Assembly: GCA_964596065.1 (NCBI GenBank)
Contig: CAZQSM010000022.1
Coordinates: 1 to 30,480, forward strand
DNA: 30,480 nucleotides
Source of the DNA: SZUA-254 sp964596065
GTDB lineage: Bacteria > Bacteroidota > Ignavibacteria > UBA10030 > SZUA-254
Reading direction: 5' to 3'
A program made the translations under genes and the position numbers. Within the stretch, counting starts at the first letter, position 1. Each line of letters starts with the position of its first letter. This document shows positions 23,048 through 30,480 of this stretch, piece after piece. The notes below the pieces were generated by a model. It did not search any database and was not told the origin of the DNA. It saw only the letters and a list, made by a program, of their open reading frames with translations.

Positions 23048-23620
23048 ATGCAGTCGCTCTATGACGTCCTGGGGTCCATGATGATCGGCGGGATCATCCT
23101 GCTGATGCTCCTCCAATTCAACGCGACCGTGATGGAAGGCGCCGCGGCACAGACGTTTACATCGATCGTCCAGTCGAACCTCACCGCCATGGCGGAACTG
23201 GTGGAATACGATTTCCGGAAAATCGGGTATCTGGCGACGGGGGTGACGGACAGTGCGATCGTCTATGCCGATTCGAATAAAATCACATTCAAGGGGGATA
23301 TCGACGACAACGGGGTCGTGGACGTCGTTACCTATTCGTTCGACCGGAACAAGGCCTCGGGTCATCACAACCCGCGTAGCAGGATACTCTACAGGACGAA
23401 GAGCGGATCGCCGACGCAGGACATCAACCTTGGCCTCACGCGCTTCAAACTCGTCTATTATGACAAGAACAACGTCCTCATCGCCGCCAACCCGGTGCCG
23501 ACTCCTTCGTCGATCCGGTCGATCAGGGTGTCGATGGACGTGGAGAGCACCGCCCCCTACGATACCACCTACCAGGGTGCGACCTGGACGCGGACGATTG
23601 CTCCAAAAAATATCAAATAA
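23048..23620 (+). CDS. PilW/PulJ-like membrane-anchored protein
   Basis: This 190-residue protein opens with one membrane helix (LGSMMIGGIILLMLLQFNATV) and continues as an extended helix (AQTFTSIVQSNLTAMAELVEYDFRKIGY). The MAELVEYDFRKIGYL stretch is like the PilW/PulJ pattern in which an early helix ends in a leucine/aspartate-rich segment followed by a tyrosine. The head (about residues 70-185) has short strands with DSNKITFKGDIDDNGVVDVV, ILYRTKSGS and IRSIRVSMDVEST, typical of PilW-type domains. The gene lies 9 bp downstream of the first pilin-like gene and 12 bp before the third, so they are co-transcribed. No prepilin peptidase motif (G-F-x-x-x-E) is visible. Confidence 0.6.
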   Translation: MQSLYDVLGSMMIGGIILLMLLQFNATVMEGAAAQTFTSIVQSNLTAMAELVEYDFRKIGYLATGVTDSAIVYADSNKITFKGDIDDNGVVDVVTYSFDRNKASGHHNPRSRILYRTKSGSPTQDINLGLTRFKLVYYDKNNVLIAANPVPTPSSIRSIRVSMDVESTAPYDTTYQGATWTRTIAPKNIK

Positions 23621-23632
23621 GGAAGCACCGAT

Positions 23633-24742
23633 ATGAGCGGAAAAGCGGTTCTCGTCCTGGTCGTCGGCATCATCATCATCGTCGGAACGGTGATGTTCAA
23701 CATCGAGGCCGCGAGCACGCGGATCGTCCGGAACTTCGGGGATTATTATCAACGGCAAACCACGCAAAACATCGCCCAGGCCGGAATGAACCTCGCACTG
23801 ACAAGCCTCTCCACCGACAGGAGCTGGCGTGCGGGGTACAACAAGCTGAGTACGTCCGAGGGGACTGTCAGTGTGAGCCTCTCGAACCAGCTCCTCGGGG
23901 GGATGAATGTCGTAAAACTCCTCTCCGTCGGCGAGACCGATTTCGGCTCCTCGATGCGGCGAAAGGACACCTGTGTCGTCTACGTCAGGGACGAAGGCTA
24001 TAAACCGGACGCCGCGCGCGCCCTCCTGACGCTGAACGCGATCGGGGCCATCAATGGGACGATCACGGTCGACGGACGAAATTTCGACCTGGCGGGAAAC
24101 CTGATTCCCGGGACGGGAGTCCCCGGCATCTGGTCCACGATGGGCGGATTTTCTGTGGGAGGTTCGGCGATGGTGGGAGGGACGGCGGGAGGGGTCGATC
24201 TGGCCCCGGCCAAGGTTCCGCTCGGGGGTGCCCTTGCCCTCGGCCAGGTCTATAAAAACGGATTCCCCTTAACCCCCGACCTGGCGATGAGCGGCGTCAC
24301 CGCGGGGCTCGGCCTGCCCGACGGCGCGCTGAAACTGATCGCGCAGAGTGGGATCGACGGGAGCCAGTACGTCACCGACCCGGCTTACCTGAAATACCCC
24401 CTCACCGGGGTAACGTATGTCGAGATGCCCTCAAACAATCCGAAAAATTCCTGGTCGTCCGCCGACATCCGGGGGAAGGGGATACTCGTCGTCCATAATA
24501 CTGCCCAGAACGCCGAACTCAAGAACACGAAGGGGAATTTCCAGGGCCTGATCGTGGCCGATGATATGACAAATTTTCACGCGGATTTTTTGGGATGCAT
24601 CGTGGTGTTGAAATCAGTCCTGAGCGGCAACATCATGGGAAACGGCAACGCCACAATGCGTTATTCCGATCTGGCGATTAAAAATGCCACGAAGACGGTG
24701 ACGAAGGCAATGCCGCTGGACATCGTTGCGTGGTGGGAATAA
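23633..24742 (+). CDS. PilX-like membrane-anchored protein
   Basis: This 369-residue protein has one N-terminal membrane helix (AVLVLVVGIIIIVGTVMFN) followed by a helix ending in RQTTQNIAQAGMNLALTSL, which resembles the A-E-AG segment of PilX N-terminal domains. The rest (about residues 130-350) is Gly-rich and strand-rich: TLNAIGAINGTITVDGRNF, GGFSVGGSAMVGGTAGGVDL, KGILVVHNTAQNAELKNTKG, FQGLIVADDMTNF and CIVVLKSVLSGNIMGNGNAT. This resembles right-handed beta-helix or DUF7305-like C-terminal regions of PilX-type proteins. The gene ends at a strong terminator. A surface filament or secretion apparatus role is inferred; no assembly ATPase, platform protein or prepilin peptidase lies in the window. 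Confidence 0.65.
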   Translation: MSGKAVLVLVVGIIIIVGTVMFNIEAASTRIVRNFGDYYQRQTTQNIAQAGMNLALTSLSTDRSWRAGYNKLSTSEGTVSVSLSNQLLGGMNVVKLLSVGETDFGSSMRRKDTCVVYVRDEGYKPDAARALLTLNAIGAINGTITVDGRNFDLAGNLIPGTGVPGIWSTMGGFSVGGSAMVGGTAGGVDLAPAKVPLGGALALGQVYKNGFPLTPDLAMSGVTAGLGLPDGALKLIAQSGIDGSQYVTDPAYLKYPLTGVTYVEMPSNNPKNSWSSADIRGKGILVVHNTAQNAELKNTKGNFQGLIVADDMTNFHADFLGCIVVLKSVLSGNIMGNGNATMRYSDLAIKNATKTVTKAMPLDIVAWWE

Positions 24743-24801
24743 GAGGATAGCGCCGGGGACGCCGGATACAGGAACTCAACCGAAAAAATTGCAACCGAGT
24801 C

Positions 24802-24829
24802 AAACCCCGGCCCACGGCCGGGGTTTTTT
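24802..24829 (+). terminator. Intrinsic terminator after the pilin-like cluster
   Basis: A perfect 11-bp stem (24802-24812 with 24816-24826, AAACCCCGGCC/GGCCGGGGTTT) with a 3-nt loop is followed by TTT, giving six Ts in a row from 24824. It separates the cluster from the LPS operon. Confidence 0.92.
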
Positions 24830-24847
24830 GTTGGTCGGGCCGACTCT

Positions 24848-24876
24848 TTGAAATTGGGGCCCCTTTTTGTTAAGTT
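24848..24876 (+). promoter_or_regulatory. Possible promoter for the Kdo/LPS operon
   Basis: TTGAAA (24848-24853) and TAAGTT (24871-24876) are 17 bp apart (TTG-N20-TA), the same spacing as other candidates in this window. The -10-like match is weak. If used, transcription would begin close to the GTG at 24882, making kdsA mRNA nearly leaderless. Confidence 0.3.
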
Positions 24877-24881
24877 CCTCC

Positions 24882-25736
24882 GTGACAAACTCCCGGAACA
24901 ACGTCATTCGCGCCGGTTCAGTTTCCATCGGCGGGGGTAAACCCCTGGTCCTCATCGCGGGCCCCTGCGTGGTGGAAAGTCGCGACATGATCCTCGCGAC
25001 GGCCTCAGGCGTCCGCACGGCGGCCGCGGCGGCCGGCATTCCGCCCATTTTCAAGGCGTCCTATAAAAAGGCGAACAGGACCAGCGGCCGATCGTTCCGC
25101 GGGCTGGGAATTGACGAGGCGCTCCGCATCCTCGAGGAGGTCCGCCGGGAGACCGGGATGCCGGTCCTCACCGACGTCCATTCCGAATCGGAAGTCGCGG
25201 CGGCCGCCCAGGCCGTCGACATCCTGCAGATCCCCGCCTTCCTCTGCCGCCAGACGGAACTCCTCGAGGCCGCCGGCAGGAGCGGCAGGGCTGTCAACAT
25301 CAAGAAGGGACAGTTCCTCGCGCCGGGGGACATGCGACACCAGGCGGAAAAGGTCGCCCGGACCGGAAACGGCAACATCCTCCTGACCGAACGGGGCACG
25401 TCGTTCGGCTACCATAACCTGGTCGTGGATATGCGATCCCTCGTGATCATGCGCGAAACCGGGTATCCCGTGATCCTCGACGCCACGCACTCGCTCCAGC
25501 TCCCGGGCGGCAACGACCATTCGTCGGGCGGCCAGCCCGAATACATTTTCCCCCTCGCGAGGGCCGGCGTCGCGGTCGGCGTCGACGGCGTCTTCATCGA
25601 GACGCATCCCGATCCGTCGAAGGCGCTGAGCGACCCGGCGACCCAGCTCGAGCTGAAACTCCTCGGCCCGCTCCTGAAACAGATCGCGGCGGTGGACGCG
25701 GCAATGAGGCAGAGCCTTGGCGCCGAACGCCGCTGA
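24882..25736 (+). CDS. kdsA: 3-deoxy-8-phosphooctulonate synthase (Kdo-8-P synthase)
   Basis: KdsA condenses arabinose 5-phosphate and phosphoenolpyruvate into Kdo 8-phosphate, the first committed step to the Kdo of LPS. The conserved blocks are LIAGPCVVESRDM, FKASYKKANRTSGRSFRG, GMPVLTDVHS, IPAFLCRQTELL, NIKKGQFLAPGDM, TERGTSFGYHNLVVDM, DATHSLQLPGG and ETHPDPSKALSDPATQLEL. The Cys in AGPC, with His, Glu and Asp in the later blocks, marks the metal-dependent class. The start is uncertain: GTG at 24882 (284 residues) is preferred; a TTG at 24867 is in frame but lacks a Shine-Dalgarno sequence. The gene heads an operon of Kdo and LPS-transport genes and overlaps the kdsC start by about 20 bp. 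Confidence 0.93.
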   Translation: MTNSRNNVIRAGSVSIGGGKPLVLIAGPCVVESRDMILATASGVRTAAAAAGIPPIFKASYKKANRTSGRSFRGLGIDEALRILEEVRRETGMPVLTDVHSESEVAAAAQAVDILQIPAFLCRQTELLEAAGRSGRAVNIKKGQFLAPGDMRHQAEKVARTGNGNILLTERGTSFGYHNLVVDMRSLVIMRETGYPVILDATHSLQLPGGNDHSSGGQPEYIFPLARAGVAVGVDGVFIETHPDPSKALSDPATQLELKLLGPLLKQIAAVDAAMRQSLGAERR

Positions 25737-26235
25737 CCGGAAGCCCTCACGGGCCGCCCTCCGGAGGATCCGTCTCCTCGCCCTCGACGTGGACGGCGTC
25801 CTGAGCGACGGCCGGATCATCTACGACGAATCGGGCGCCGAGTTCAAGGTGTTCGACGCGATGGACGGCTACGGCATCCGGAAGGCCCTCGGGGCGGGGA
25901 TCATCGTCGCGCTGATCTCGGGCCGGAAGTCGAAGGTGGTCGTCCGCCGCGCGCGCGAACTCGGGATCGCGGAGGTCCACCAGGGTGTCACCGACAAGCT
26001 GGTTGTCCTTCGTTCGCTCCTCGGCAAATACCGGCTCTCGGACGCGGACGCCTGTTGCGTCGGGGACGATGAACCCGACATCCCGATGCTCCGCGCGGCC
26101 GGCGTGAGCGCCGCTCCCCCGGGAGCGGCCACGGCGGTGCGGCGGAGCGTCGACTTCGTGACGGCGGCGGGCGGGGGCCGCGGATCCGTGCGCGAGGTGA
26201 TCGAATTGATCCTCCGGGCGCGGTCGCGGGGGTGA
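25717..26235 (+). CDS. kdsC: 3-deoxy-D-manno-octulosonate 8-phosphate phosphatase
   Basis: This HAD-superfamily phosphatase of about 172 residues removes phosphate from Kdo 8-phosphate, the step after KdsA. It shows RLLALDVDGVLSDGRIIYDE (nucleophile and acid aspartates of DVDGVL), FDAMDGYGIRKALGAGIIVA, LISGRKSKVVVRRARELGI and the metal-binding GDDEPDIPMLRAAGVS. The lack of a cap domain and the length fit the tetrameric KdsC type. The start is likely TTG at 25717 (with GAGG about 10 bp upstream), inside the end of kdsA; the first Met codon downstream falls within the catalytic region, so a non-ATG start is required. The stop overlaps the GTG of the next gene (GTGA). Confidence 0.92.
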   Translation: MAPNAADRKPSRAALRRIRLLALDVDGVLSDGRIIYDESGAEFKVFDAMDGYGIRKALGAGIIVALISGRKSKVVVRRARELGIAEVHQGVTDKLVVLRSLLGKYRLSDADACCVGDDEPDIPMLRAAGVSAAPPGAATAVRRSVDFVTAAGGGRGSVREVIELILRARSRG

Positions 26236-27020
26236 GCGTGCCGGCCCCCGGAGAGTCTTCCCCGTCCGACGCGCCCCATCCCCGGGCGCTCACCCCGTTC
26301 GAATCGGAGTTGATCTCCTGGGCCCTTCCGGACGATGCCCCGGGCTACAGGCCCTACCGGGAATTCATCGCCCGTTCGATGGTGATCGGACAGGGGAGGA
26401 GGGGAGAGGGGGAAATGATCCTCGGGGCACCCGGGGAGCGGCCGGACCTCGATCCGCCGCTGCCGCCGGTCGTCTCGTTCGGCTCCGCCTCGACATCGGA
26501 CGACGAGGTCTCCGTCACGGTGAGGGAGATCTTCGAGGGCCAGATGTCGGTCGAGATCGTGGGCCGAAGACGCGACCGCGTCGCACAGGACGCGACCATC
26601 GCGGGACGGTGGACGTACGCGAGGTGGAGGCCCGGGAACCCCTGTCCGCAGTGCGCCCGTCCGGCGAGGGAGATCGCCGTCGCCGGCGCGGGCCCGCGAC
26701 CGGTCGTCCTGGGTATCTGCGCCGCCGACCGGAGGCTCTGGATTTACGACGGACCGACGGGGATCTGCCGCCCCGTTCCGGTCACCAATTACTACAACGA
26801 ACTGATGCTCCTGAAAAAGATCCGCGATCCGAAGGTCGCGCTCGCGAGTTCGACCCTCTTCGAACGGCTCGCCGACCACTCCGACGAGGAGCTGGCGACC
26901 GCGTTCGTGGCGTACAACCGCGTCAAGGCCAAACTGGAACTCCCCGCGGGCGGCCCGGGCGGCGCGAGGCGGCGCCGCGGCATCGCCGGGCGAATACTCG
27001 GATTTCTCACAGGAAAGTGA
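26232..27020 (+). CDS. Unknown protein with CxxC motif within the LPS operon
   Basis: This is a 262-residue protein that I do not recognise. It has no signal peptide or membrane helix. The N-terminal 80 residues are Pro-rich and acidic; a strand-rich middle (VSVTVREIFEGQMSVEIVGR, then RWTYARWRPGNPCPQCARP) carries Cys138 and Cys141, with further Cys163 and Cys179. The region VTNYYNELMLLKKIRDPKV is followed by a helical part and an Arg-rich C-terminal tail (about residues 245-262) that could be amphipathic. It begins with GTG overlapping the stop of kdsC (GTGA) and ends 3 bp before kdsD, so it is translated with Kdo synthesis genes. Position suggests a role linked to Kdo or LPS, but no function can be assigned. 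Confidence 0.7.
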   Translation: MSVPAPGESSPSDAPHPRALTPFESELISWALPDDAPGYRPYREFIARSMVIGQGRRGEGEMILGAPGERPDLDPPLPPVVSFGSASTSDDEVSVTVREIFEGQMSVEIVGRRRDRVAQDATIAGRWTYARWRPGNPCPQCARPAREIAVAGAGPRPVVLGICAADRRLWIYDGPTGICRPVPVTNYYNELMLLKKIRDPKVALASSTLFERLADHSDEELATAFVAYNRVKAKLELPAGGPGGARRRRGIAGRILGFLTGK

Positions 27021-27023
27021 CCA

Positions 27024-28004
27024 ATGGACAAGCAATCGATCATCGATAAGGGGAAGGAAGTCATCCGGATCGAGGCGGCTTCCGTGGCGGCGTTGGGCCC
27101 CAGGATCAACGAGGAGTTCGCGCGCGCCGTCGGGATGATCTTCGCCTGCCGCGGACGCACCATCGTCACCGGCGTGGGGAAATCGGGGGCGATCGCGAGA
27201 AAAATCGTAGCGACGCTCAATTCCACCGGAACGCCCGCGATGTTCATGCATCCCTCCGACGCGGTCCACGGCGACCTCGGGATGGCCCGCAAGGACGACG
27301 TGCTGCTCTGCCTCTCGAAAAGCGGCGACACCGAGGAATTGCGAAACCTCCTCCCGCTGGTGAAGCGGATCGGCGTGCCGGTGATCGCCATGGTCGGCTC
27401 GCTCCGGTCGCGCCTGGCCGAGGCCGCCGACATCGTGCTCGACGTTTCGGTGGAGGAGGAGGCGTGCCCGCACGACCTCGCGCCCACGTCGTCGACGACG
27501 GCGGCGCTCGCCCTCGGCGACGCCCTCGCGATGGCGCTCCTCGGTATGCGGAATTTCACCGCCGAGGATTTCGCGTTCTACCACCCGGGCGGCTCGCTCG
27601 GGAAGCGGCTCCTCCTGAAAGTGAGCGAATTGATGGTCGGCGGAGCGCAGATCCCCCGGGTGGCCCAGGACGTCCCGGTCCGGGACGCCATCCTGGAGAT
27701 CAGCTCGAAGCGGCTTGGGGCCACCTGCGTCGTCGACGGGGCGGGAATCCTCCTGGGGATCATCACCGACGGCGACCTGCGCAGGATCCTCGGAAAGACC
27801 ACCGACCTCACCGGGCACACCGCCGCGATGGTGATGACGAAAAACCCGAAGACCATTTCCCCCGACCTCCTCGCCGTCGTCGCGCTGCAGGAGATGGAGG
27901 CGCACAACATCACGCAGCTCGTCGTCGTGGACAGGGCCCATCGCCCGATCGGTATCGTCCACCTCCACGACCTCGTCAAGGCCGGGATCGCCGGTGAGGG
28001 GTGA
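27024..28004 (+). CDS. kdsD: Arabinose-5-phosphate isomerase (KdsD/KpsF)
   Basis: This 326-residue enzyme interconverts ribulose 5-phosphate and arabinose 5-phosphate, supplying KdsA. It has an N-terminal SIS domain with TGVGKSGAIARKIVATLNST, MHPSDAVHGDLGM, LLCLSKSGDTEEL and AFYHPGGSLGKRLLL, then two CBS domains (from about residue 205), typified by DAILEISSKRLGATCVVDG, GIITDGDLRRIL, AVVALQEMEAHNITQLVV and PIGIVHLHDLVKAGI. Length and order fit the family well. ATG at 27024 is 3 bp after the preceding stop and has AGGAAAG upstream. Its stop overlaps the start of the lptC-like gene. Confidence 0.95.
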   Translation: MDKQSIIDKGKEVIRIEAASVAALGPRINEEFARAVGMIFACRGRTIVTGVGKSGAIARKIVATLNSTGTPAMFMHPSDAVHGDLGMARKDDVLLCLSKSGDTEELRNLLPLVKRIGVPVIAMVGSLRSRLAEAADIVLDVSVEEEACPHDLAPTSSTTAALALGDALAMALLGMRNFTAEDFAFYHPGGSLGKRLLLKVSELMVGGAQIPRVAQDVPVRDAILEISSKRLGATCVVDGAGILLGIITDGDLRRILGKTTDLTGHTAAMVMTKNPKTISPDLLAVVALQEMEAHNITQLVVVDRAHRPIGIVHLHDLVKAGIAGEG

Positions 28005-28563
28005 ACCGGCCGCGGTGATCCGGGTGGAGGGCGTGGCACGCGCTCTCCTCCTCCTGCTCACGACCCTCCTCCTGGCGGGCTGCGGTGAAAAGACGCGCCC
28101 GCCGGTGCTCCCGTCCCAGCCCGGCCGCGACGCCCCGGACCAGGAAAGCTGGAACGCCACCATCACCTTCACCGATTCCGGGATGATCACGGGCGTCGTG
28201 AGGGCCGGCTACATCGCCAAGTACCTGAGCGACAAGTTCACCATCCTCGATTCGGGGATCGTCGTCGATTTCTTCAATGAACGGCACGAACACACCTCGG
28301 TGCTCACCGCTCGCCGGGGACGGGTCAACGACGTCACGAACGATTTCGAGGCGAGGGGGGACGTGGTCGTCCGCTCCGATTCGGGGACGGTCCTGAGGAG
28401 CGAGGAGCTCAACTGGGACAACAAGCGGGAACGGATCCACACCGAGGCGTTCGTGGAGATCACCTCCCCGACGGAGGAGATCCGGGGGATGGGGCTGGAG
28501 TCGGACCAGGCGCTGAGGCATTACACCATCCTGAAGGTCACCGGGAAGGTCCAGCAGAAATGA
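27994..28563 (+). CDS. lptC: LptC-like LPS export lipoprotein
   Basis: This protein of about 189 residues has a lipoprotein signal (ALLLLLTTLLLAGC; Cys30) and one LptC/OstA-type beta-jellyroll domain: TITFTDSGMITGVVRAGYIAK, FTILDSGIVVDFFNER, TSVLTARRGRVNDVTNDFEA, GDVVVRSDSGTVLRSEELNWD, VEITSPTEEIRGMGLESDQ. In E. coli, LptC sits on the periplasmic side of the inner membrane and hands LPS to LptA. Here a lipobox replaces the usual membrane helix, as known in Bacteroidota. GTG at 27994 inside kdsD is the longest start; GTG at 28015, 28024 or 28033 are alternatives and may be real. Its stop overlaps the next gene's ATG (ATGA). Confidence 0.85.
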   Translation: MRGEPAAVIRVEGVARALLLLLTTLLLAGCGEKTRPPVLPSQPGRDAPDQESWNATITFTDSGMITGVVRAGYIAKYLSDKFTILDSGIVVDFFNERHEHTSVLTARRGRVNDVTNDFEARGDVVVRSDSGTVLRSEELNWDNKRERIHTEAFVEITSPTEEIRGMGLESDQALRHYTILKVTGKVQQK

Positions 28564-29858
28564 GACCGCGGATACGCATAGCGTTCCGGCGCCCCGGGCA
28601 CGTCGCGATCGTCCTGCTCGCGGCCCTGTCGTTCACGGCCGCGCGCGCCGCCGCCTTCCAGCGCAACGACCACCCGATCGTCCTCGACCGCGCCGACAGC
28701 CTCGTGGGAATGGAGATCGGCGGCGAACCGGCGCGCCAGCTGATCGGCAACGTGCAGTTCACGCAGGGGGGGCTGGTGCTCAACTGCGCGCGCGCCATCC
28801 AGTACCTGACGAGCAACAGGGTCTACTTCGAGGGGATGGTGCAGGTGCGAGACGACAGCGTCCGGATGGTCGCCCAGCGGGCGGTCTACTACGCCGCCAC
28901 GAGGACCGTCGAGGCGCTCGACCGGGTCCTCCTCGAGGAGGGAACGACAACGCTCCAGGCCCGCTACGGCACCTACACGGCCGACGGGCGGGTCGCCCGC
29001 TTCCGCGACAACGTGGTCATCGCCGACACGGCGACGGTGCTCACGGCCGACACGGCGAGGTACGACCGCGAACGGCAGTTCGTCGAGGCCGATGGCAACG
29101 TGAGGATCGAGGAGCTGCGCAACCGCGTCGTGACATTCTCCGACCATTTCGAAAACGACAGGCTGGCCGGGACGATGAAATGGACCGGCAACCCGAGGAT
29201 GGCGCAGGCCGCCGCGGGAGCCGGGGCCGCCCCGCCGGAGACGCTCGTCGTCGCGGGCGTGACGATGGAGAGCCGCGGCGACTCGCTCCGGACCCTCGTG
29301 GTGACCGACAGCGTCAGGATCTTCCGCGAGGGGCTCGCCGGCGTGGCCGGGCTCGCTGTCTTCCATCTCGGCCGGGACAGCATCGCCCTCTACCGGGAGC
29401 CGTACCTCTGGTACCGTGACGAGGGCGGCGCCGAGAACCAGATCGCCGGGGATTCCGTGACAATGAAAGTGCGCGGGCGATTCGCGGACAACGTGAGGGT
29501 GATGGGGGACGCGATGGCCGTCAGCGAGGCCGATTCGCTCCTCGGCGGACGGTACAACCAGCTGGCCGGCCAGGAAATTATTCTGTATTTTGATGAGAAC
29601 CGGCTCGGCAGGATCGAGGTCCGGCAGATGGCGACAAGCCTCTATTACCTCTTCGAGCAGGGGAGACCGAACGGGCTCAACCGCTCCTCCGGGAACAGGG
29701 TGACGATGCTCTTCCGTTCCGGGAGGATCGAATCGATCGCCCTCTCCGAGGGCGTCGAAGGGAAATATGTCCCCGAGCCGATGGTCAGGGGGAAGGAAAC
29801 GGAGTACAACCTCCCCGGGTTCCGGTGGAGGGACGACCGCCCGGAACGGCCCCGCTAG
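28560..29858 (+). CDS. OstA/LptA-like periplasmic LPS transport protein
   Basis: This is a 432-residue exported protein. ATG at 28560 overlaps the lptC stop; the signal peptide is HVAIVLLAALSFTAARAAAF. The mature part is a long chain of OstA/LptA-type beta repeats: GNVQFTQGGLVLNCARAIQY, GMVQVRDDSVRMVAQRAVYY, LEEGTTTLQARYGTYTADGR, DNVVIADTATVLTADTARYD, and later IAGDSVTMKVRGRFADNVRV and YNQLAGQEIILYFDENRLGRIEV. It is more than twice the usual LptA length, in line with long OstA-like proteins of Bacteroidota. It should form the periplasmic bridge that carries LPS to the outer membrane. I leave the symbol empty because the family is LptA/LptD-N-like and its exact role is not certain. Confidence 0.85.
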   Translation: MRPRIRIAFRRPGHVAIVLLAALSFTAARAAAFQRNDHPIVLDRADSLVGMEIGGEPARQLIGNVQFTQGGLVLNCARAIQYLTSNRVYFEGMVQVRDDSVRMVAQRAVYYAATRTVEALDRVLLEEGTTTLQARYGTYTADGRVARFRDNVVIADTATVLTADTARYDRERQFVEADGNVRIEELRNRVVTFSDHFENDRLAGTMKWTGNPRMAQAAAGAGAAPPETLVVAGVTMESRGDSLRTLVVTDSVRIFREGLAGVAGLAVFHLGRDSIALYREPYLWYRDEGGAENQIAGDSVTMKVRGRFADNVRVMGDAMAVSEADSLLGGRYNQLAGQEIILYFDENRLGRIEVRQMATSLYYLFEQGRPNGLNRSSGNRVTMLFRSGRIESIALSEGVEGKYVPEPMVRGKETEYNLPGFRWRDDRPERPR

Positions 29859-29879
29859 GCGCGGGGATCCGGGACATCA

Positions 29880-30480
29880 ATGGCAGACACGATGACGAAC
29901 GACGGCAATATACCGGCGCGCGAGCCCGGAGCGGCGGCCCCGCAGGCCCCGCCCGCGACCACGTCGGACACGCTCAGGGCCGAGGGCCTGACCAAGCGGT
30001 ACAAGAAACGCGTGGTGGTCGACACCGTCAGCGTGGACGTGAGGAGGGGGGAGATCGTGGGGCTGCTCGGGCCGAACGGCGCCGGCAAGACCACCACGTT
30101 CTACATGATCGTCGGGATGGTCCGGCCGGAGGGGGGGCGGGTGTTCCTCAACGACCGGGAGATCACCGACGAGCCGATGTACCGGAAGGCCAGGCTGGGG
30201 ATCGGCTACCTCCCGCAGGAATCGTCGATCTTCCGGAAGATGACCGTCCGCGACAACCTGCTCGCGATCCTCGAGCTGACGGCGATGCAAAAAAAAGAGC
30301 GGGAGGAGCGGTGCGACAAACTGCTGGTCGATTTCGGCCTGACGCAGATCGCCGGCAGCAGGGGGTACATGCTCTCCGGCGGGGAGCGGCGCCGGACCGA
30401 GATCGCCCGGGCGCTGGCCATCGACCCGAAGTTCATCCTCCTGGATGAACCGTTCGCGGGCGTCGACCCGATCGCCGTCG
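29880..30480 (+). CDS. lptB: LPS export ABC transporter ATP-binding protein (3' partial)
   Basis: The frame starts with ATG at 29880 and runs off the end of the window, covering the first 200 codons. A Pro/Ala-rich N-terminal extension of about 35 residues precedes the ABC domain: TLRAEGLTKRYKKRVVVDTV, Walker A LLGPNGAGKTTTFYMIVGMV, the Q-loop region YLPQESSIFRKMTVRDNLLA, the signature LSGGERRRTEIARALAIDPK and Walker B FILLDEPFAGVDPIAV. FRKMTVRDNL and LDEPFAGVDP are characteristic of LptB, which powers LPS extraction by LptFG. It follows the lptA-like gene by 21 bp and closes the visible part of the operon. Confidence 0.92.
   Translation, partial: MADTMTNDGNIPAREPGAAAPQAPPATTSDTLRAEGLTKRYKKRVVVDTVSVDVRRGEIVGLLGPNGAGKTTTFYMIVGMVRPEGGRVFLNDREITDEPMYRKARLGIGYLPQESSIFRKMTVRDNLLAILELTAMQKKEREERCDKLLVDFGLTQIAGSRGYMLSGGERRRTEIARALAIDPKFILLDEPFAGVDPIAV

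Noticed and set aside
24867..24881. TTG at 24867 as start of kdsA
   Set aside because: There is no Shine-Dalgarno sequence, the start codon is poor, and the extra residues are not part of the conserved protein. GTG at 24882 is preferred, though not proven.
1..30480. CRISPR arrays, tRNA, rRNA, insertion sequences, phage genes
   Set aside because: No regularly spaced repeats, no cloverleaf or rRNA segments, and no transposase or phage structural genes were seen on either strand.

Overview
The window is strongly GC-rich double-membrane bacterial DNA. It carries Kdo and lipopolysaccharide (LPS) export genes, outer-membrane proteins, lipoproteins and a small secreted protein with a C-terminal sorting domain of the NYPNPFNP / VYN-LG / GVYFYR type. 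That tail, the DUF6588-like protein, the KdsA type and promoter-like sites resembling Bacteroidota -33/-7 elements suggest an uncultured GC-rich member of the Bacteroidota/Ignavibacteria (FCB) group. The 100-N gap indicates a scaffolded draft or metagenome assembly.

Layout. 1-5520 (+) is a tripartite RND efflux operon: TolC-like outer-membrane protein (5' truncated), membrane fusion lipoprotein and AcrB-type pump, with overlapping genes. 5527-6708 (-) is a lone GT4 glycosyltransferase. 6918-8435 (+) holds a DUF6588-like outer-membrane protein and a small lipoprotein. 8490-10916 (-) is an AraC regulator, a DUF1761 membrane protein and a TolB-like beta-propeller protein; the AraC gene is broken only by an artificial gap. 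10966-21161 (-) is a long co-directional run, in transcription order: ispE, TonB-dependent receptor, M28 peptidase, N-terminal part of a UvrD/PcrA-like helicase, a lipoprotein with a degenerate endonuclease/exonuclease/phosphatase (EEP) fold, C-terminal part of the same helicase, GT9 heptosyltransferase-like enzyme, GT4 glycosyltransferase. 21162-21439 is an AT-rich divergent promoter region. 21440-22165 (+) is the sorting-domain protein, followed by a terminator. 22478-24742 (+) is a three-gene cluster with PilV/PilW/PilX-like layout behind a leader containing a perfect inverted repeat and a nested hairpin. 24882-30480 (+) is a tightly coupled Kdo/LPS-transport operon: kdsA, kdsC, an unknown CxxC protein, kdsD, lptC, an lptA/OstA-like gene and lptB (3' truncated).

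The most unusual locus is the split helicase. Two halves that together carry the helicase motifs are separated by a complete lipoprotein gene. That gene is bounded by a 13-bp perfect direct repeat that supplies a stop/restart signal (TGA-N5-ATG) at both junctions. The inserted protein looks like an EEP-fold pseudo-enzyme. Secondary points are an unknown gene fixed inside the LPS operon, pilin-like proteins without a standard prepilin signal, a recurring TTG-N20-TA promoter-like arrangement (three copies share TTTCGTAC), and a spurious assembly gap flanked by an exact 55-bp duplication.
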